A stretch of DNA of 64,000 nucleotides from positions 7,939,501 to 8,003,500 of the forward strand of contig NZ_CP108080.1 in NCBI RefSeq assembly GCF_036181745.1. The letters are read 5' to 3'. The stretch comes from Streptomyces sp. NBC_00259. GTDB taxonomy: Bacteria; Actinomycetota; Actinomycetes; Streptomycetales; Streptomycetaceae. Positions 44,779 to 52,998 of the stretch are shown in pieces. Numbering within the stretch: the stretch's first letter is position 1; each line of letters starts with the position of its first letter. The position numbers and the translations under genes are program-made. A model generated the notes under the pieces. The model did not search any database, was not told the origin of the DNA, and was given only the letters and a program-made list of their open reading frames with translations.

Positions 44779-44819
44779 TGGGGGCGCCCGGCGGTCACCA
44801 CGACCGCCGGGCGCCCCCA
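44779..44819 (+). terminator. long perfect hairpin terminator of the NRPS operon
   Basis: GGGGGCGCCCGGCGGTC at 44780-44796 pairs fully with 44802-44818 across ACCAC; an extra T-A pair closes it. It starts 9 bp past the stop codon of the reductase gene. Confidence 0.93.
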
Positions 44820-45025
44820 CCCGGTGCGGCCCGCAGGGGCGTTCTCACCGGCCTGGCGAACGACCTCGTGAAAGCCGCCGAGGACCGTCTCACCCGTCGT
44901 ACGGAGTGCCCGACGTCCCGGTGGGGGAGTGCGCGGGAACGGCGCACGGCATGATCGGGCGGACCGGGTAGTGTCGGCGGCTGCGTCGATGTGGCCGGTC
45001 GCGGCTGCCGTCGGAAGGAACTGGC

Positions 45026-46282
<1,257 letters not shown>

Positions 46283-46286
46283 CGCG

Positions 46287-46787
46287 ATGGCCGTCGTCGT
46301 CTGGATCGTCGAAGGCACCTGGTCCACCTGCGTGGACGCCGCCCGCGCCCACGCCCCCGAGGGCACCGAGATCGTCCTGCTCCACGTCAGCCCGCCGGAC
46401 GTCCCCGGCGCCGCACACGGCGCGTTCGCGGGGCTGCTCGGCCGCGGCCACCCCGAGCGCGATCCCGGCACGGCGCTGGAACACCTGGCCGCCGCCTCCG
46501 CCGAGGAACTCCTCACCCACGCGGCCGAACGGCTGGGACGCCCATGTACCCCCGTGGAGCGCACGGGCCGCGTCGAACGGGAAGTGGTGGCCGTCGCGGA
46601 GGGCGCCGACCTTCTCATCCTCGCCCGCGACGGCGACCGCACCCACCTCGGACCGCGCAGCCTCGGCCCCGCCAGCCGCTTCATCGTCGACCACGCCCCC
46701 TGTCCCGTCCTGCTCGTGTGGCCCGAGACCGCCCCCGATGTCGCCTCCATCCCGCCCCCGCCGCCTCACCCGCCGCACCATCCATAG
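46287..46787 (+). CDS. universal stress protein (UspA-like)
   Basis: A 166-residue single UspA domain. The ATP-binding C-terminal signature is GPRSLGPASRFIVDHAPCPVLLV, with the GxxGxSxxFxxxHxxCPV-like layout only partly matched. ATG at 46287 with GGAGG upstream, 4 bp after the permease stop, so co-transcribed. The tail (PPPPPHPPHHP) is unusual and could be a disordered extension. It may sense nucleotide and regulate the permease, as some USPs do; inference only. Confidence 0.83.
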   Translation: MAVVVWIVEGTWSTCVDAARAHAPEGTEIVLLHVSPPDVPGAAHGAFAGLLGRGHPERDPGTALEHLAAASAEELLTHAAERLGRPCTPVERTGRVEREVVAVAEGADLLILARDGDRTHLGPRSLGPASRFIVDHAPCPVLLVWPETAPDVASIPPPPPHPPHHP

Positions 46788-46982
46788 GTCCCGAACGCCG
46801 CACGGCACCAATCCGTCGACGTGTCCTGAGCGCCTCGCGGGCGGCCCGCCACGTGCCCAGTGGCTCCCGGTAGCTGGAGCGGGCTACTCCAGCACGTCGA
46901 TCCTGCCTGCTTGCGAGTGAACGGCAGAGCTTGGTGCTCGCGCCGGACCCCAGCGGATGATCCGGCCCGCTAGGTTGCTCGC

Positions 46983-47618
46983 GTGCCGCTGAGCTGTGCA
47001 TTTGTGAACCTCAAGCCCGGAGTCGGCAAGACGACCAGTGCCGTGTGGCTGGCTCACGCCCTCCATGAGTCGGGCTGCTCGCCGCTCTTCGTCGACGGCG
47101 ATCCAGCCTCCTCCGCGCTGCGCTGGAGCGAGCTTGCGGACGGCTTTCCGTTCCCTGTCGTCGCCTTGCCCGTGGGAGACGTGCACCGCCGTGTGAACGA
47201 CTTCCTGGGCAGCAGACAGGCCGTGGTGCTCGACGCGCCGCAGTTGGAGGACCATCCGCGCATCACCCGCAGCATCATGAAGTACGCGGGCGAGTGGATC
47301 ATCCCCGTGACCCCCGCGCCCATCGAACTGGACCGGATGGCACCCATCCGGTCCGAGATGGACGAGGTGCAGTCCCTGCGCGCCGAGCCGGCCCGGGCCG
47401 TGGTCCTGCTGAACCGCACCAACCGTCCCGACGCCACGCGTACCGGCCCCGATGCCGACGCTCGTGAGGCACTCACCGAGTGGGGCTTCACGGTGCTCGC
47501 CACCCAGATCGCGCGGCTCGACCTGTATGCCCAGTCGTTCGGAAGTCCGGTCCGGGCAAAAGGCACGGCGTTCATGGACCTCGCCGAGGAACTCATCAAG
47601 CGTCAGGAAGCGGAATGA
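46983..47618 (+). CDS. ParA/MinD-family ATPase
   Basis: A 211-residue SIMIBI ATPase. Deviant Walker A KPGVGKTTSA begins at Lys11, DGDPASSA is the A' motif, and DAPQ replaces the usual DxPP Walker B. Size fits plasmid-type ParA or the small orphan ParA proteins of Streptomyces. GTG at 46983; no ribosome site is evident, so the mRNA may be leaderless. It overlaps a small downstream gene by ATGA. No ParB homologue is seen, so a partition, integrative-element or positioning role is all possible. Confidence 0.88.
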   Translation: MPLSCAFVNLKPGVGKTTSAVWLAHALHESGCSPLFVDGDPASSALRWSELADGFPFPVVALPVGDVHRRVNDFLGSRQAVVLDAPQLEDHPRITRSIMKYAGEWIIPVTPAPIELDRMAPIRSEMDEVQSLRAEPARAVVLLNRTNRPDATRTGPDADAREALTEWGFTVLATQIARLDLYAQSFGSPVRAKGTAFMDLAEELIKRQEAE

Positions 47619-47887
47619 CGGAGCGCAAGGACCGATACCGCGCGGCACTGGAGCGCGGAGGGGACAGCGCTGCCCGGCCCTCCGCCGCCCGGCCTGCAAG
47701 GGTCACCACGCTGCAGAGCAGGTACGTCAGCGTGACCATCGAAGTGGACCCGGATCTGGAGAAGTCCGTGACGCGATGGGTGGGGCCGCCACTCTCCGCG
47801 CTGGTACTCGCCGGCACAAACGTCCTGCGGGTCGTCGTCGACACCGCCGCCAGAATGCCCCTTCTCGGGGGCCGTGCCCGTTCCTGA
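47615..47887 (+). CDS. small ParA-partner protein of unknown family
   Basis: 90 residues, basic N-terminal half (TERKDRYRAALERGG), then RYVSVTIEVDPDLEKSVTRWV, which resembles a short beta-strand/helix such as a ribbon-helix-helix DNA binder, and a hydrophobic C-terminal helix. Start ATG overlaps the ParA stop (ATGA), indicating coupled expression. Small CopG-like partners often accompany ParA in place of ParB. I did not recognise a known family; function as the DNA-binding adaptor is inference. Confidence 0.6.
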   Translation: MTERKDRYRAALERGGDSAARPSAARPARVTTLQSRYVSVTIEVDPDLEKSVTRWVGPPLSALVLAGTNVLRVVVDTAARMPLLGGRARS

Positions 47888-47943
47888 CGACCGCGCCCGT
47901 TCCTGACGACCGCCCCCGTTCCTGACGACCGCCCCGTTCGGGG
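47877..47943. repeat. 19-bp tandem repeats after the parA operon
   Basis: Units of CCCGTTCCTGACGACCG plus two variable bases start at 47877, 47896 and 47915, with a partial fourth (CCCGTTCG) at 47934. The first overlaps the stop region of the small gene. Period and position are like the centromere repeats of plasmid par loci. Confidence 0.85.
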
Positions 47944-48143
47944 CCGAGGCCGCATGCTCACGGTCTCAGTCCCGCTGGTACGCGGCGAGGAGGAAGAGCC
48001 AGATCTCGCTTCCCGTCGGGAAGCAGGCGACCGCGTGCCTCAGACGCTTTTCCTACGAAGAGCGGCGATGGCGCATTCGTTCACGGACATGCTCGTCGCC
48101 GGTGGTCCGGCCCGGCCGGTCTCGTTCGAGGTCCGGCCGCGCT

Positions 48144-48162
48144 CTTGCTCTACAATTGCAAG
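48144..48162. promoter_or_regulatory. putative operator CTTGC-N9-GCAAG upstream of HxlR gene
   Basis: An inverted repeat, CTTGC at 48144-48148 and GCAAG at 48158-48162, lies 22 bp before the HxlR start codon. It shares half-sites with two CTTGC-N5-GCAAG repeats upstream of the MFS gene at 52268. Confidence 0.55.
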
Positions 48163-48184
48163 CAACCTGCGATTGGGGGCAGCG

Positions 48185-48682
48185 ATGAAGCGCCGAGACC
48201 TGGGCACGTCACCCTGTCCCATCGATCGATCGCTCTCCGAGGTCGGCGACACCTGGACGCTTCAGATCCTCCGTGACGCCATGCACGGCGTCACGCGGTT
48301 CACGGACTTCAACAAGCGCATCGGCCTCGCTTCCAACATCCTCTCCGCACGACTGCAGAAACTCGTGGCGGTCGGGATCTTCGAGATCCAGGATTCGGCA
48401 CTCGGCAACTCCCACGAGTACGTCCTCACCGAGAAGGGGCGGGATTTCCACGCCGTGCTCTCGGCACTGCGCCAGTGGGGCCAGAGGCACCTGTTCGAGG
48501 ACGACGAGCAGATGACCCGGGCCATCGACGCCCGCACCGGGCAGCCGCCCCGGCACATCTCGCTCATCGCCGAGGACGGCAGGGAACTGACGCCCGAGGA
48601 CATGCTCCTCGTCCGGTCGCGCGCCGCGGACCCCATCGAGGCTGCCGTCCCGGTCGACACGCCTCGTCGCCACAAGGCCTGA
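48185..48682 (+). CDS. HxlR-family winged-helix transcriptional regulator
   Basis: A 165-residue regulator. CPIDRSLSEVGDTWTLQILRDA with FTDFNKRIGLASNILSARLQKL is the HxlR winged helix, and the N-terminal Cys (SPCP) is the family position for redox or quinone sensing. The C-terminal 50 residues are an added tail. ATG at 48185; the open frame extends to 47954 but has no ribosome site. The inverted repeat just upstream suggests autoregulation, and the same half-sites near 52300 make the MFS gene a likely target. Confidence 0.9.
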   Translation: MKRRDLGTSPCPIDRSLSEVGDTWTLQILRDAMHGVTRFTDFNKRIGLASNILSARLQKLVAVGIFEIQDSALGNSHEYVLTEKGRDFHAVLSALRQWGQRHLFEDDEQMTRAIDARTGQPPRHISLIAEDGRELTPEDMLLVRSRAADPIEAAVPVDTPRRHKA

Positions 48683-48791
48683 CCCCGCGGCCCGTGTCGA
48701 CACCTGGTACGGAGGGAGCCCGGTTGGGCATGTGACCGTGGTGCCGGGGTGAGGCCTTCACCGAAGTCACGCAATGGGAGGGTGTGTTGAG

Positions 48792-49403
48792 GTGCTCACG
48801 CTGACGGAGGTCGCCGATGATCCATTGCTCCTGACATGCCGCCTGGTACTGAGTGACGGTTCGGAGGTGGTGTTCCGCCCTCTCACGACCGCCGACGCGC
48901 GGCGTCTGGCAGGCTTCTTCGTGGGCTTGTCACCCGAGTCGAGGCGGCTGAGCACGTTCGACGGATACGACCTGGCGACCGCGCAGGACCTGTGTGACGC
49001 GATCGCGCGCTACGACAAGCTCAGGCTGGTGCTCGAGGAAGTGCCGTCGGGCAGGATCGTCGGTCTCCTTGAATTCAGTTTCGATCTCCACCCTGGCGAC
49101 ATCGCGCGCTACGGTGCTGCCGGCATCCGCCTCACCGCGACCGATTGCCGCTTCGGCCCCACCCTGGCCGACGACTACCAGGGACAAGGCGTGGGAACAC
49201 AGCTCTTCCCGCTCATCACCGACGTCGCACGGCGTTTCGGCAGGAAGCGGATCATCCTGTGGGGCGGCGTTCTCGCCGACAACCCACGCGCCCTTCGCTA
49301 CTACCAGAAGAACGGCTTCCGGTCGGTGGGCTCCTTCACCGGGGCAGACGGTGCGCGGTCGCTCGACATGATCCTGGATCTCGGTCCGCTGCCAGGACAC
49401 TGA
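48792..49403 (+). CDS. GNAT-family N-acetyltransferase
   Basis: A 203-residue GNAT. LADDYQGQGVGTQLFPLITDVARRFG is motif A (QGQGVG), and LADNPRALRYYQKNGFRSVGSF is motif B. GTG at 48792 is chosen because GGGAGGG lies 8-9 nt upstream; an ATG at 48774 would place that site inside the gene. Resembles acetyltransferases that modify small molecules or protein N-termini. Stands alone between the HxlR and MFS genes. Confidence 0.82.
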   Translation: MLTLTEVADDPLLLTCRLVLSDGSEVVFRPLTTADARRLAGFFVGLSPESRRLSTFDGYDLATAQDLCDAIARYDKLRLVLEEVPSGRIVGLLEFSFDLHPGDIARYGAAGIRLTATDCRFGPTLADDYQGQGVGTQLFPLITDVARRFGRKRIILWGGVLADNPRALRYYQKNGFRSVGSFTGADGARSLDMILDLGPLPGH

Positions 49404-49604
49404 CGGCTTTCGCCGGCGACTTCGGTGACACACGCTCAGCCTTCGTCGTCCCAGGACGAGCGGGTCTGAGGCGGGCGTCACCGGCGCTGCCACGAGACGG
49501 GCAGAGGCGATCGAGCAAGCCGAGCGCCTGTTCGTGAAGTGGCTGATTCAGAGCAGGTGCTGGAGTGGGCCCTCTAGGGTGCGTGGCCGTGACAGTCTCC
49601 TCAG

Positions 49605-50888
49605 GTGGTTCGCCGCTGTGGCGTAGATCAGCAGTTCGTCCTGCTCATCTCCGCACGGGTCATCTCCGTGTTGGGCAACGGCTTCGCGCGGGTGGCGCTG
49701 GCGTTCGCGGTGCTCGCGCTTCCGGGAGCCGGCCCGGGTCGGTTGTCGCTGGTGCTGGCCTGTCAGGCGGTGCCGCAACTGGTGTTCATCCTGGCTGGTG
49801 GGGTGATCGCGGACCGGATGTCGCGGTCGAAGCTGATGGTTGTGGCGGATGTGCTGGGCGCCGGGGCGTATGCGGGGCTGGCCGCGATGGTACTGACGGC
49901 ACATGCGCCGCTGACGGCGATGTGCCTGCTGGCGGTGGTGGCCGGAACGGCGACAGCCGTGTTCGCTCCCGCGATGGACGGCTTGGTGCCGCTGGTCGTG
50001 CCCGTCGAACGGTTGCAGCAGGCCAACGGGCTGCTGCGGGTGGGCATCAACAGCTCCATGCTGTTCGGGCTGGCCCTGTCCGGAGTGACGGTGGCGCTGG
50101 TCGGTGCCGGTTGGGCGCTCGCGCTCAACGCCGCGTCCTTCGTGGTGAGTGCGGCGGTGACGGCCCGGCTGCGCGTGAGCGCCCGGCCGCGCAGGAAGAC
50201 GTCGGGCTGGGTCGATCTGCGGGAGGGGTGGCGGGAGTTCGCCTCGCGGCAACGGCTGTGGGTGGTGGTGGCGCAGTACGCGATCGTGATCGCCGCGCTC
50301 AACGCCAACGTCGGGGTCCTCGGCCCCCTGACGGCCGAGGAACACCTCGGCGGCGCACGGGCCTGGTCGGTCATCGTGGCCGCGCAGGCCGTGGGCACCA
50401 TCGCGGGCGCGGGGCTCGCCGCCCGCGTGCGAGTGAAGCGTCCCGTACTGGTCGCCGTCCTGTGTACGTTTCCTGCCGCCGTACCGATCGCTCTGCTCAG
50501 CGCCCAAGCCCCGGTATGGCTGATCGCCGTGGCCATGTTCTGCGCCGGGATCGCGGGGGACGTGTTCGGCGTGTTGTGGGCCACCACCATTCAGAGGGAG
50601 ATTCCGGAGGAAGCTCTTTCCCGCGTCAGCTCCTACGACTGGTTCGGGTCCCTGGCCCTCGCTCCACTCGGACTGCTCGTCGCCGGGCCCATCGCCGACA
50701 GCGTGGGCACCAGCACCGCCCTCGCCGGCTGTGCGGCCCTGGTCGTCCTGGCCAGCACGGTGGCGTTGCTCGCACCACAGGTACGCAACCTGCGGGCCGC
50801 CGGCGAGTCGGTCTCCGGGGGCGAGGCACCTTCGACGAGGGCCTCGAAAGCCCCGGAGCATGTGGTCGGCGAGGAAGCCACCGGCTGA
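49605..50888 (+). CDS. MFS transporter (EntS-like)
   Basis: A 427-residue MFS_3-type exporter with 12 helices, loop GGVIADRMSRSKL after helix 2 and the WATTIQREIPEEALSRVSSYDWFGSLALAPLG region typical of this group. GTG at 49605 has no ribosome site, so it may be leaderless. Ends 18 bp before the stop of the next, convergent MFS gene. Substrate unknown. Confidence 0.85.
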   Translation: MVRRCGVDQQFVLLISARVISVLGNGFARVALAFAVLALPGAGPGRLSLVLACQAVPQLVFILAGGVIADRMSRSKLMVVADVLGAGAYAGLAAMVLTAHAPLTAMCLLAVVAGTATAVFAPAMDGLVPLVVPVERLQQANGLLRVGINSSMLFGLALSGVTVALVGAGWALALNAASFVVSAAVTARLRVSARPRRKTSGWVDLREGWREFASRQRLWVVVAQYAIVIAALNANVGVLGPLTAEEHLGGARAWSVIVAAQAVGTIAGAGLAARVRVKRPVLVAVLCTFPAAVPIALLSAQAPVWLIAVAMFCAGIAGDVFGVLWATTIQREIPEEALSRVSSYDWFGSLALAPLGLLVAGPIADSVGTSTALAGCAALVVLASTVALLAPQVRNLRAAGESVSGGEAPSTRASKAPEHVVGEEATG

Positions 50889-50906
50889 CGCAGATCTCGG
50901 CGGGCC

Positions 50907-52268
50907 TCAGATGCCGGAGCCGGAGCTGGCCCCGGAGCTGGTCCCGGAGCCGGTTGCGGGCAGCTGGGCCGCCATCGCCTCCTGACCCTGCGCGAGCCGG
51001 GGCGCCTGCGGGCGGGTGGGCATGGCGGCGACCCGGTCCTCGGAGGAGGCGATCACCGTCGACGCCGTGACCGTGGGCATACGGACGGTGGCTGCGGAGA
51101 CGGTGGCCAGCAGTGCGAGGACGATCACGACGGCGCCGTAGATCGTCGTCGTCGCGTACAGGCCGAGAGACGGTACGGCGAGTCCGGCGAGCACGGCGGG
51201 AACGCTGAAGGCCAGGTAACTGACGATGTAGACGGTGGCGAACAGCTTGGCCCTTTCCGTGGGGCCGGCCAGTGCCGCGAGCGAGCCGAAAGCACTCAGG
51301 AAGGAGCTGCCGAAGCCGGCGCCGGCGAGGGCGGTCGCGACGAAGAACAGCGGCGTCGACGGGCCTGCCAGGGCGAGGAGGGTGAGACCGGTCCCGACGG
51401 CGAGAGCCAGGGTCCCGAAGGCCGTCACCCGCCGCGGCGCCCGGTTGCGCACCAGCAGCGATGCGACGGCTCCCGCGCCGAAGAGGGTGGTGACCACCAG
51501 GCCGCCGACCAGGTGGTTGTCGATGCGCAGGATCTCTGTGGTCAGGGAGGGGCCCAGCGCGAGGTGGAGACCGCCCAGCGCCCAGGTGGCGACGAAGCTG
51601 GGTACGGCCGTCAGGAAGGTCCTGCGGGCCTGGGGCGGCACGGCGACCCGCGGACGCAGTGAGGCCCAGGCGCCCGGCCTGGGCGTGACCGGCTCCGGAA
51701 GGAAGAACACCGCGGCGGCCAGCAGCACGAAGACCGCGGTGAACAGGGCGAAGACCAGCGCGGTGGGGGCCGGGGCGTACTGCACCAGCAGTCCGGTGCC
51801 CAGGGCCCCGGCGGCGAGGCCGACGGCCGGTGTCACGGTGTTCAGGAGGGGCCCCAGGGGCGAGGTGGGCGAGGGTTGCAGATCCAGCAGCCCGGCGCTG
51901 ATGGCGCCGACCGCGGCGCCGGTCGCCAGGCCCTGCAGGACGCGTGCCAGCAGCAGCGGCCCGACGCCGTCGGCGGTGAGGAAGACGACCATGGACGCGG
52001 CCTCCACGATCAGCGCGGCGGCGAGGACGGGCCGCCTGCCGATGTGGTCGGACAGTCCTCCGACGATCAGCAGCGCGATCAGCAGGGCCAGGACGTAGAC
52101 CGCGAAGATCGTGGTGAGCACGGTCGCCGAGAAGCCCCAGCGCTGCTGGTAGACCACGTAGAGCGGCGACGGGGCGGCGGACGCGGCCAGGATCGCGAGC
52201 AGTGTGACGGCCAGTAGCCAGAAGCCGACCGGGCGCGGTATTCGCCTCACCGGGTGCCTGACGTGCAT
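50907..52268 (-). CDS. MFS drug-efflux type transporter (DHA1), HxlR-type operators upstream
   Basis: A 453-residue MFS protein with helices starting at about residue 15 and GGLSDHIGRRPVLAAAL, the DHA1 loop motif. ATG at 52268 is preceded by AAGGGG. The C-terminus is a disordered Gly/Ser/Thr tail from GSGTSSGASSGSG-like repeats. Two inverted repeats of the CTTGC-N5-GCAAG type lie 27-82 bp upstream, so expression is probably repressed and inducible, perhaps by the HxlR regulator at 48185. Confidence 0.88.
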   Translation of the reverse strand: MHVRHPVRRIPRPVGFWLLAVTLLAILAASAAPSPLYVVYQQRWGFSATVLTTIFAVYVLALLIALLIVGGLSDHIGRRPVLAAALIVEAASMVVFLTADGVGPLLLARVLQGLATGAAVGAISAGLLDLQPSPTSPLGPLLNTVTPAVGLAAGALGTGLLVQYAPAPTALVFALFTAVFVLLAAAVFFLPEPVTPRPGAWASLRPRVAVPPQARRTFLTAVPSFVATWALGGLHLALGPSLTTEILRIDNHLVGGLVVTTLFGAGAVASLLVRNRAPRRVTAFGTLALAVGTGLTLLALAGPSTPLFFVATALAGAGFGSSFLSAFGSLAALAGPTERAKLFATVYIVSYLAFSVPAVLAGLAVPSLGLYATTTIYGAVVIVLALLATVSAATVRMPTVTASTVIASSEDRVAAMPTRPQAPRLAQGQEAMAAQLPATGSGTSSGASSGSGI

Positions 52269-52294
52269 AGCGGTTACCCCTTCAACCCATCACG

Positions 52295-52350
52295 CTTGCA
52301 ATTTGCAAGTAGCATTCACCAGCTTGCCCGCTTAGCTTGCGAAATGCAAG
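52295..52350. promoter_or_regulatory. two CTTGC-N5-GCAAG operators upstream of MFS gene
   Basis: CTTGCAATTTGCAAG at 52295-52309 is a perfect palindrome around a central T; CTTGCGAAATGCAAG at 52336-52350 has the same arms. Their starts are 41 bp apart, about four helical turns, so cooperative binding is plausible. Another CTTGC half-site is at 52323. Confidence 0.75.
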
Positions 52351-52487
52351 TGAGGTGGAAAGGTGCAGGCCACAGGCACCGATGGCGGCTATCGGCCGGG
52401 TTCCGGCGGTGCCATCGCTCAGGCCGGTAAGCGATGGCAGCCTCGTGCGGGTGTCGACTCGTCGGGGCGGCATGCGACGATCGCGGC

Positions 52488-52874
52488 GTGGAGATCCCCG
52501 GTCCTTCGTTCCGCCGGCGTCTGCTGATCGAGTCGTTGATCGTGTTGGCGGCTGATTCCGGACCCCAGGTGTCCTGGCTGGTCAGGAATGGCGTGATGCC
52601 GGATGAGATCGCCCTGGACTTCGATCACGCCTTCCGCATGGCCGAGGCCTTGGTTGCCGACGGGCAGCTCACCCGCGGTGCCTTGCCCGATCTGCGGGAG
52701 ATCGATGTGATCCTCGGCTCGATGAGCCGTGCAGAGCACGCTGATCGATGGACGACTGGCGCTTTGGACACCGACGAAGGATGGGCCCTGGCCCGGGGGT
52801 TGGCCCGCCGTGTCCTGGATGCGGAGCTGGGGGAGTGGCAGCAGCCCCTTCCGGAGATCACTGTCATCCGGTGA
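52488..52874 (+). CDS. hypothetical protein, conserved-looking
   Basis: A 128-residue protein with codon use like its neighbours. FRRRLLIESLIVLAADSGPQVSWLVRNGVMPDEIALDFDHAFRMAEALV looks helical with no known domain, and WALARGLARRVLDAELGEWQQPLPEITVI closes it. GTG at 52488 is preferred over an upstream in-frame ATG at 52434 because the added part is Cys/Arg-rich and implausible; there is no ribosome site. I cannot assign a function. Confidence 0.65.
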   Translation: MEIPGPSFRRRLLIESLIVLAADSGPQVSWLVRNGVMPDEIALDFDHAFRMAEALVADGQLTRGALPDLREIDVILGSMSRAEHADRWTTGALDTDEGWALARGLARRVLDAELGEWQQPLPEITVIR

Positions 52875-52998
52875 CGGGCCGCGGAGTTCGCGCTCGTGAG
52901 ACGACCTGACTGTTCACGGAATGGGCACCGCAGTGTCCAGGCGGCTGAGGAGAAGAGTCGTCAAGTGACCGGCCGCGCTTGGCCTGGTCGGCGTGCGG

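Noticed and set aside
47877..47943. Possible CRISPR array
   Set aside because: Units are adjacent with no unique spacers and no cas genes; they are simple tandem repeats.
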